Assembly (NCBI GenBank): GCA_027008965.1
Contig: JALVDN010000173.1
Coordinates: 1-11,073, forward strand
Direction: 5' to 3'
Source: Flavobacteriales bacterium
GTDB taxonomy: Bacteria > Bacteroidota > Bacteroidia > Flavobacteriales > Flavobacteriaceae
Length of the DNA stretch: 11,073 bases
How positions within the stretch are numbered: the first letter of the stretch is position 1; the number at the start of each line of letters is the position of its first letter. Below the pieces are notes generated by a model. That model made no database searches. It was given only the letters and a program-made list of their open reading frames with translations, and was not told where the DNA came from. Both the position numbers and the translations under genes were made by a program. Shown one piece after another: positions 5,142 through 11,073 of the stretch.

Positions 5142-7931
5142 ATGCCTGTAAAAATTCATTGGATACTCATAAGCACTTTAGTGTGGAATACGTTTTCCGC
5201 ACAAATTGTCCGTCATCTTACTACCGAAGACGGCTTGCCCGATAATTTCGTTTATAAAGTAGCGCAAGACCATAAAGGTTTTTTGTGGATTCTGACCGAA
5301 AAGGGTATGGCCAAATATGACGGAAATACTTTCCAAATATTCAATACGCGCAACGGTTTACCACTGAATGATATCTGGGATATCCGCATCACTCCCGATA
5401 ATAAAATCTGGTATTTTTCCAAATCCAATTCATTGGGTTATATTGAAAATGACAGTGTTTACAGGTTTTATGCCCGAGATACCGGCCGGTTATTCTTTCC
5501 AACTGTCATATTGCAATCGGGAGAAAACATAGGATTTTTAGGCAACCAAAAACTTTATTTTTTAAAAAACAACCGGTTTGAACACATAAACATTCCGGCC
5601 AATATCGGTATAGCCATTCGCACCACTAAAAACGGTCCCGGTATCAGTTATTATTTCATCAAAACCGGCCAAACCATCCAAGCCGTTTCTCCGGAAAAAG
5701 ATTTTTTCCTTTCCGTCCCAATCAATCATTTCGGATACATTCAATATCACGGACAACCCAATGACAGCTTATATATTTGGCTCTCCGCCGATAGAGCCTT
5801 GATTTTTCATTTGAAAAATAAACATTTTCATGAAGTTGCATTTGGCAGGAAAGTCAAATTTCCTCGTTTCTATACCCAAAATCAGAGTATTTATTTCACC
5901 GGTAAAAATTATTTGGTACGATTGGGCAATGATATGAAATTGCAGCCTATACCGGTGGATACCACGCTACTTGCACATTATTTTTATATTGACCAAACCG
6001 ATAATCTTTGGATGTCCAGTTTTAGCGGAGGATTATTTATGCTCCCCGCCCAAAAAAGATATGTAAAATATTTTTTTCCGGGCAAGAAAGTGGAAGATTT
6101 GCAATATGTCAATGGCAAAATTGTTGCCAGTATTTATGGAAAAGGATATTATGTTTTGAATGAAACAACTCATGATTTTGAACCCTATCTTCAAACCGGA
6201 GAATATTTATATAATGCCGTTTATAATCCCGCCACCGGTCACGAGTTGTTTATCACCAATTATTGGATATATGCCGTAAAAGACGGTCAATTGATTAAAA
6301 AAATTAAAAACCATTTGCCGGCCAAGGGAACAAGAATGAAATACCATAACAACCATCTCTATGGTATTGTACCATCAGGGTTGAATATTTTGGATGCCCG
6401 TTCCTACCGGATTATTAAAACTTATCCGGTCACAGGCTTGAGAGATATTTTAATTAAAAACGACAGTGTATTTTTAGCCGGACTAAACGGCTTGAAGATA
6501 CTTCATAATGATGGTTTGAGGTCACTATTGCCCGGATTTACCAAGCCCGTACAAAAAATTCTTTTCATCCGGGACAAATTGCTTTTATGTACGGATGGAT
6601 TCGGCGCTTATTTAACGGATTTCCACCATATTAAAAAACTTGAACATTCCGGCTTTCTTTCCATTGAATCGGCCAAAGTATCCGGAGATACTTTATTTTT
6701 AGCCACCCAAAACGGCATTTTGTCTTATCACCTGAAAAAAGAAAATCCCCGCTTGATAAAAAAATATGATCAAACTTCGGGATTGCCGGGCAAAATCATC
6801 CACGACCTTTTGATATTTGATAAATATTTGATGGCATCGGGGAATAACGGAGTGAGTTTGATTCCGCTCAAAACAATAAAAACGCCCGGACAATTTCTTC
6901 ACTTGTATTTTGACAAAATCACTTCCAATAATAAGCCACTCCAAATCCATGAAAAAATTCCATACTCCAAACATTCGGATATCACCGCACATATCAGGTG
7001 GGTGGATTACTCGGGTATCACCCCGGTAGTATATCAATACAAGTTGGAGCCTGTTCAAAAAACATGGAAAAATGTTGCATCGCCAACCCTCACTTTTTCT
7101 CAATTATCGCCGGGAGCATATAATCTACACATAAAAAAAGGAGAAATCCACAAAAACTTTTCATTTGAAATAACACCCAAATGGTGGCAAACCGGTTGGG
7201 CTAAAGCGGGTTTACTTATATTTTTTGTTTTGTCTATCGGTTCTGCGGCTTGGGGAATATCTATCCGGCGTCAGCGGGCATTCACTCGCAAGGTTCTACG
7301 CGAAAAACAAATGTCCGAATTGCAACTCAAAGCCCTCAGAAGCCAAATGAATCCTCATTTTGTGTTCAATTCTTTAGCTTCCATACAATATTTTATCAAC
7401 CGGAAAGATTTGAAACGGTCGGATAAATACCTCGTTAAGTTTTCAAAACTCATCAGACGTTTTTTTGAATTATCAAAAGAAGATGAAATCTCTTTAAAAC
7501 AAGAAATCGAGCTTTTGAAAAACTATTTGGAAGTAGAAAAAATGCGCTTTGACGATAAACTGGATTTTACGATAGAAGTGGACCCCAATATAGACCTGGA
7601 AAATGAAACCATTCCCACCATGTTGCTCCAACCCATTGTTGAAAATGCGGTTAATCATGGAATATTCAATAAAGATAAGCCCGGAAAGGTCATGATTAAA
7701 TTTGAAAAATCCGGCGATTCATTGATCGTGAAGATATTAGATGACGGAGTAGGTATAAACCATAACAAACAAAGAAAAAACAATAAATTGAAATCATCTA
7801 ATATATTAAAAGACAGAATTTATTTTTTGAACCAATCCGGAGAATGGAAAATCAGTTATTCTGTAGAAGAAATATTCCCCGAAAATCAAGATAAAGGAAC
7901 CGTATTCACCTTTCAAATAACAAAATTATGA
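5142..7931 (+). CDS. Membrane sensor histidine kinase, propeller sensor plus LytS-type kinase domain
   Basis: A 929-residue sensor. Residues 1-20 look like a signal peptide ending near FSAQ. The extracytoplasmic part (about 21-585) carries two-component-regulator propeller repeats, such as EDGLPDNFVYKVAQDHKGFLW at about 29-49 and NGLPLNDIW soon after, with a later SGLPGKIIHDL repeat. A Y_Y_Y-like beta domain lies at about 589-664. One membrane helix spans about 689-708, followed by a short coiled linker. The kinase is of the His_kinase (LytS/YehU) family, with phosphoacceptor H739 in QMNPHFVFNSL, an N-box QPIVENAVNHG (N835, H839) and G-box DDGVGI at 867-872. The second glycine-rich box is replaced by SSNILKDRI. 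It overlaps the LytTR regulator gene by ATGA and is clearly its partner. The ligand is unknown; many propeller sensors of Bacteroidota sense glycans, but no polysaccharide locus adjoins this one. Confidence 0.93.
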   Translation: MPVKIHWILISTLVWNTFSAQIVRHLTTEDGLPDNFVYKVAQDHKGFLWILTEKGMAKYDGNTFQIFNTRNGLPLNDIWDIRITPDNKIWYFSKSNSLGYIENDSVYRFYARDTGRLFFPTVILQSGENIGFLGNQKLYFLKNNRFEHINIPANIGIAIRTTKNGPGISYYFIKTGQTIQAVSPEKDFFLSVPINHFGYIQYHGQPNDSLYIWLSADRALIFHLKNKHFHEVAFGRKVKFPRFYTQNQSIYFTGKNYLVRLGNDMKLQPIPVDTTLLAHYFYIDQTDNLWMSSFSGGLFMLPAQKRYVKYFFPGKKVEDLQYVNGKIVASIYGKGYYVLNETTHDFEPYLQTGEYLYNAVYNPATGHELFITNYWIYAVKDGQLIKKIKNHLPAKGTRMKYHNNHLYGIVPSGLNILDARSYRIIKTYPVTGLRDILIKNDSVFLAGLNGLKILHNDGLRSLLPGFTKPVQKILFIRDKLLLCTDGFGAYLTDFHHIKKLEHSGFLSIESAKVSGDTLFLATQNGILSYHLKKENPRLIKKYDQTSGLPGKIIHDLLIFDKYLMASGNNGVSLIPLKTIKTPGQFLHLYFDKITSNNKPLQIHEKIPYSKHSDITAHIRWVDYSGITPVVYQYKLEPVQKTWKNVASPTLTFSQLSPGAYNLHIKKGEIHKNFSFEITPKWWQTGWAKAGLLIFFVLSIGSAAWGISIRRQRAFTRKVLREKQMSELQLKALRSQMNPHFVFNSLASIQYFINRKDLKRSDKYLVKFSKLIRRFFELSKEDEISLKQEIELLKNYLEVEKMRFDDKLDFTIEVDPNIDLENETIPTMLLQPIVENAVNHGIFNKDKPGKVMIKFEKSGDSLIVKILDDGVGINHNKQRKNNKLKSSNILKDRIYFLNQSGEWKISYSVEEIFPENQDKGTVFTFQITKL

Positions 7932-8677
7932 CAGCTAAAAAATATTCCGCCATACTCATTGATGATGAGAAATCGGCTTTGCTTGGATTGCAAAATAAAG
8001 TAGGTGAACTTTTTCCGCAACTTATGATAGAGGCCGTATTTCAAAAACCCGAAGAAGCCATTGAGTGGCTCCGGGAACACCAACCCGATATTGTTTTTTT
8101 GGATATTAAAATGCCGCGTATGACAGGGTTTGAACTTTTGTCTCAACTGGATAAAGTGGAATTTCAGTTGATTTTTGTCACCGCCTACTGCGATTATGCC
8201 TTGGAAGCCATTAAAAAATCCGCCGTAGGATATATCCTGAAACCCGTTGACGACGATGATTTAATCAAAGCCGTAAATAAAGCCATAGAAACCATTGATT
8301 TGAAAAAAGAAGCCGAACAAACCAAAAAAGTGATAGAACTCCTCCATGAAACATTAACCGAAACCAACAAAATAATTGTCCCCACTTCCAAAGGGTTTTC
8401 GTTCATTCATACCGACGATGTGATCAGAATAGAAGGATATGAAGGATATACTAAATTTCACCTCACTTCGGGGGATGAAATTGTGAGTTCCTACAATTTG
8501 GGAAAATTTGAAAAAAAATTAGATAACAAACTCTTTTTTAAATGCCATAAATCGCACATTATCAACCTGAAGAAAGTAACGGGATATGAAAACGAGGGAT
8601 ATATTTTACTTGAAAATAATCATCGAGTGCCCATTTCACGTGTAAACAAAAAGGTTTTCTTAAGGCTTTTCGAGTGA
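7928..8677 (+). CDS. LytTR-family response regulator, partner of the upstream kinase
   Basis: A 249-residue cytoplasmic transcription regulator. The receiver domain (about 6-125) has acidic residues D12, D13 and E14 (LIDDE), phosphoacceptor D59 in IVFLDIKMP, switch residues T85 and Y102, and K105 in ILKPV. A charged helical linker (about 125-146) leads to a LytTR DNA-binding domain at about 148-247. That domain includes the typical FFKCHKSHIINLKKV segment and the closing RVPISRVNKK. The ATG sits inside the kinase stop (ATGA), so the two proteins are coupled and should be made together. LytTR proteins usually bind paired direct repeats upstream of their targets; none is evident here. The oxidoreductase operon downstream has its own promoter and is a possible but unproven target. 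Family assignment is firm; regulon unknown. Confidence 0.95.
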   Translation: MTAKKYSAILIDDEKSALLGLQNKVGELFPQLMIEAVFQKPEEAIEWLREHQPDIVFLDIKMPRMTGFELLSQLDKVEFQLIFVTAYCDYALEAIKKSAVGYILKPVDDDDLIKAVNKAIETIDLKKEAEQTKKVIELLHETLTETNKIIVPTSKGFSFIHTDDVIRIEGYEGYTKFHLTSGDEIVSSYNLGKFEKKLDNKLFFKCHKSHIINLKKVTGYENEGYILLENNHRVPISRVNKKVFLRLFE

Positions 8678-8724
8678 TTTGACGGAAAAACGTACAGTAA
8701 TTCTTCTCATAAATTTTTTTAATT

Positions 8725-8756
8725 TTTGATATCAAAGGATTAAATGATAAATCCTT
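8725..8756. promoter_or_regulatory. Paired dyads between the regulator and oxidoreductase genes
   Basis: The perfect 12-bp palindrome TTTGATATCAAA (8725-8736) abuts a 7-bp inverted repeat, AAGGATT at 8735-8741 with AATCCTT at 8750-8756 and an 8-nt loop. The second hairpin is followed by GCTTTTTG, so it could be a weak terminator for the kinase-regulator operon. Because it also touches the -33 TTG of the next promoter, an operator role is equally possible. Confidence 0.35.
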
Positions 8757-8786
8757 GCTTTTTGTGATAGAAAAATTTTACATTTG
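8755..8786 (+). promoter_or_regulatory. Bacteroidota-type promoter for the 2-oxoacid oxidoreductase operon
   Basis: A TTG at 8755-8757 lies 21 bp before TACATTTG at 8779-8786, an exact TAnnTTTG. Both elements and their spacing fit the phylum's -33/-7 consensus. Transcription should start near 8792, about 10 nt before the ATG at 8802. This excludes the in-frame TTG at 8784, which lies within the -7 element, as the translation start. Confidence 0.75.
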
Positions 8787-8801
8787 TCCAACAATAATCA
8801 A

Positions 8802-9923
8802 ATGAAAATGAATTCAATCACCCTGATAGATGGTTCCAAGATTTTGACCGAAGCGCTTGTCAGGTCGGGAGCGGATACATTTATAGGATATCCTATAACT
8901 CCTTCTAATCAAATGTATTCCTACGGAAAGCAAAGATTTCCTCTTTTTCTGGCCGCCCCGGACGAAATTTCAACCGCACAATGGATGGCCGGACTTTCCG
9001 CCACCGGACACTTGCCGGTGACATCAAGCGCCTTCCCGGGCTATGCACTCATGGTGGAAAGTATCAATATGATGTATTCCATGGAACTCCCTGCCGTTTT
9101 TGTTTTTACGCAACGATTGGGCCCCAGTACGGGTTCGGCCACTTCCGGAGCACAAGGCGATTTGATGTTCCTCAAAGGACTGATATCCGGAGGCTATCCG
9201 GTGCCCGTCTTTTCACCAACGGATTATGAAGACGCATGGCTATTGGCCAATAAAGCTGTGGAAACAGCCTTGAAATACAGAACACCTGTTTTTATCCTTA
9301 CTTCCAAAGAGTTTGTAACCACGCAAAAAAGTTTTGATTTGAGTCGTCTGAAACCTTTGAAAAAATTTGAACACGTAAGAGAAATTTCAGGTGAATTCAA
9401 ACCCTATAAACCCGAAAAAAATCTCACGCCCGCTTTTGTCCCCTTGGGCGATGATGAATACCTCACACGTTTTACGGCTTCCACACACGACCAGGATGCC
9501 AACATCAAAAAAAATGACCCTGAAGCACTGGAAAATACCATGCGCTTAAGAAAAAAATTGATTCAAAACCTGGACGATTTCTTTGTTTTTGATTGGGACA
9601 AAGAAGACACACCGGCTGAAACCTTGATTCTCACTTGGGGAATCACAGCGAGTGCGGCCCGTGAAGCTATAGAAAAATTACGCCGGAATGGAGAAAATGT
9701 TGACCTGCTTATACTTAAAACACTCTTACCGGTTTCACCTAAAGTTTATGAAATGCTTCAACCCTATAAAAATATCATCATCGCTGAAGAAAATCTCACC
9801 GGTCAATTGAAAGAAATTCTATTCGGTGAAAAAACCCCCGGAAACATACATCAAGTAAACAAAATAGGGGATATGATCACTCCGGAAGAAATCATGAAAA
9901 CCGTTCAAAACTTGCAATCATGA
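8802..9923 (+). CDS. 2-oxoacid:ferredoxin oxidoreductase, alpha subunit
   Basis: A 373-residue alpha subunit of the pyruvate/2-oxoacid:ferredoxin oxidoreductase superfamily. The N-terminal pyrimidine-binding domain carries YPITP at 30-34, the loop that contacts the 2-oxoacid in this family. It continues with PDEIS, the AFPGYALMVES segment (usually SGPGFSLM) and QRLGPSTG at 104-111. The C-terminal part (about 265-373) has the transketolase-like domain II pattern, ETLILTWGITASAAREAIE and NIIIAEENLTGQL. No gamma domain is attached, unlike the long KorA form, where gamma is fused in front. Here gamma is fused to beta instead. The enzyme would convert a 2-oxoacid and CoA to acyl-CoA and CO2, reducing ferredoxin in the cytoplasm. 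The start is ATG 8802, with ATG 8808 possible; it overlaps the beta gene by ATGA. The substrate cannot be fixed from sequence alone. Confidence 0.9.
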   Translation: MKMNSITLIDGSKILTEALVRSGADTFIGYPITPSNQMYSYGKQRFPLFLAAPDEISTAQWMAGLSATGHLPVTSSAFPGYALMVESINMMYSMELPAVFVFTQRLGPSTGSATSGAQGDLMFLKGLISGGYPVPVFSPTDYEDAWLLANKAVETALKYRTPVFILTSKEFVTTQKSFDLSRLKPLKKFEHVREISGEFKPYKPEKNLTPAFVPLGDDEYLTRFTASTHDQDANIKKNDPEALENTMRLRKKLIQNLDDFFVFDWDKEDTPAETLILTWGITASAAREAIEKLRRNGENVDLLILKTLLPVSPKVYEMLQPYKNIIIAEENLTGQLKEILFGEKTPGNIHQVNKIGDMITPEEIMKTVQNLQS

Positions 9924-11073
9924 CAACAACTGTTCAACCCAAATTATTAACCGATAAAAAATTTCCCTTCTGTCCGGGATGCGGACACGGGATTGCCATA
10001 AATAACCTCAATAAGGTTTTAATGGAATTGGGCTATCATCCCGAAGACATCACCGTGGTGAGCGACATTGGATGTAGCGGATTGATTGACCCTTTATTTG
10101 CCACGCATACCATCCACGGATTGCACGGCCGGTCACCGGCCCTCGGACTTGGGGTGGCCATGGGATTGCAACAAAAACCCCGTAAAAAAACCATTGCCTT
10201 CATAGGTGACGGTGGTGCCACCATAGGCTTGCAACATATCTTGGAGGATGCCCGTAGAAACGTGGATATGACTTTAATCGTTTTGAATAATTTACTCTAT
10301 GGCATGACCGGCGGACAAATAAGCGGACTTTCCACTCAAAAATACAAGGAAATCATAGATTTTGAAAAAGACATTCCTCCCTTTGATATCATCAAACTGG
10401 CCCATGCATCAGGCGCACGCTATGCCGCGCGTGTCAATAGTCCAAAGGGCATGAAAGATGCACTCAAAAAAGCCATTGAAACCCCCGGTTTTTCCATTGT
10501 GGAAATTGCCAGCTTATGTCCTTCCTACGGCGTGAAACGTTTAAACGACCTCATCGAATTGATGCATACCGAAGAAGAATATGAAAATCCGCGCCCCGAA
10601 ACCCAAATCAAATTTGAAGAAAAACCTTCCTTATTTGATAAACAACCCATAATCCAAAAAGAATTTGACGCTCCCATCAAGGAACGTAAAGGCGTCATTT
10701 TAGCCGGTTCGGCAGGTGGAGGCGTTCAAAGTGTAGGTAAGTTTTTGGCAACCGCAGGCATCAAAGCCGGACTACATACCACCATGAAAGGCGAATATCC
10801 CATCACCGTAGGCACCGGTTTTTCAGTAGCCGAAGTCATACTCGATCCGCAAACCATCCACTATACAGGATTACAACATCCCGATATAGCCGTAATTGTC
10901 ACTGAGGACGGGTTGAACAAAATCAAAAACCGGATCGGCCCGGACACCAAAGTTTACATAGACGAAAAACTTGCCGGAGAATTGGACATAAACGTGAAAG
11001 AAAAAATAAGCCTGCCTTTCAATAAAACAGTCAACCGGAAAAGTGCCATGCTTTTGGCAACGGCCTACATGTT
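9920..11073 (+). CDS. 2-oxoacid:ferredoxin oxidoreductase, beta-gamma fusion (3' end outside window)
   Basis: The frame is open from the ATG at 9920 to the window edge, with 384 residues visible. The beta part (about 1-230) binds thiamine diphosphate: CPGCGHG at 18-24, SDIGCSG at 48-54, and the Mg/TPP motif GDGG at 96-99 leading to NNLLYGMTGGQ at 123-133. C18, C21, C52 and C200 (ASLCPSYG) have nearly the spacing of the four ligands of the single [4Fe-4S] cluster in Sulfolobus-type enzymes. A gamma domain follows from about residue 255, with the glycine-rich GSAGGGVQSVGK and GEYPITVGTGFSVAEVIL. The HGLHGRS motif at 66-72 matches a clade usually annotated only as TPP-dependent 2-oxoacid oxidoreductase. 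L55 stands where 2-oxoglutarate-using Sulfolobus enzymes have a lysine, weakly against that substrate. ATGA coupling to alpha shows they form one enzyme. Confidence 0.9.
   Translation, partial: MTTTVQPKLLTDKKFPFCPGCGHGIAINNLNKVLMELGYHPEDITVVSDIGCSGLIDPLFATHTIHGLHGRSPALGLGVAMGLQQKPRKKTIAFIGDGGATIGLQHILEDARRNVDMTLIVLNNLLYGMTGGQISGLSTQKYKEIIDFEKDIPPFDIIKLAHASGARYAARVNSPKGMKDALKKAIETPGFSIVEIASLCPSYGVKRLNDLIELMHTEEEYENPRPETQIKFEEKPSLFDKQPIIQKEFDAPIKERKGVILAGSAGGGVQSVGKFLATAGIKAGLHTTMKGEYPITVGTGFSVAEVILDPQTIHYTGLQHPDIAVIVTEDGLNKIKNRIGPDTKVYIDEKLAGELDINVKEKISLPFNKTVNRKSAMLLATAYM

Noticed and set aside
8784..8801. TTG start giving a six-residue longer alpha subunit
   Set aside because: The TTG is part of the TACATTTG -7 element; the ATG at 8802 is downstream of the expected transcript start.
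1..11073. A defence, mobile or CRISPR system
   Set aside because: No transposase, integrase, nuclease, repeat-spacer array or phage gene is visible; all coding regions belong to known housekeeping, transport, signalling or redox families.

Overview
The window reads as a stretch of Bacteroidota chromosome, most like Flavobacteriia or a relative. Three intergenic regions carry the TAnnTTTG -7 promoter element typical of that phylum. Starts lack strong Shine-Dalgarno sequences, intergenic DNA is very AT-rich, and there is a LytS-type kinase with a two-component-regulator propeller sensor. All genes look intact apart from the two cut by the window edges. No phage, transposase, CRISPR array, rRNA or tRNA was seen.

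Left block (1-2311, minus strand): the Fe-S cluster assembly operon sufB-sufC, followed by what is probably the first codons of sufD at the window edge. Centre-left block (2423-4771, plus strand): the ferrous iron uptake operon feoA-feoB plus a 39-residue FeoB-associated membrane protein, with genes overlapping or touching. The two iron operons diverge from a 111-bp region. It holds two opposed -7 promoter elements and a 23-bp near-perfect dyad centred between them, a good candidate for a shared (Fur-like) operator.

The gap 4772-5141 contains a sharply bounded GC-rich (about 60%) element of roughly 157 bp with extensive nested base pairing, then about 200 bp of AT-rich DNA with three small dyads. 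It is the most unexplained piece of the window.

Centre-right block (5142-8677): a two-gene signalling operon. A 929-residue membrane kinase has an extracytoplasmic propeller and a His_kinase domain, and overlaps by ATGA a LytTR response regulator. Its target is not shown by the sequence.

Right block (8802 to the end): under its own good promoter, a ferredoxin-type 2-oxoacid oxidoreductase is encoded as a stand-alone alpha subunit and a beta-gamma fusion that runs off the window. The beta part has all four cysteines expected for one [4Fe-4S] cluster. Suf, Feo and this enzyme share an iron/Fe-S theme, but only suf and feo show shared control. I see no clearly new defence or mobile system. The best leads are the shared iron operator, the structured GC-rich element, and the substrate of the beta-gamma-fused oxidoreductase.
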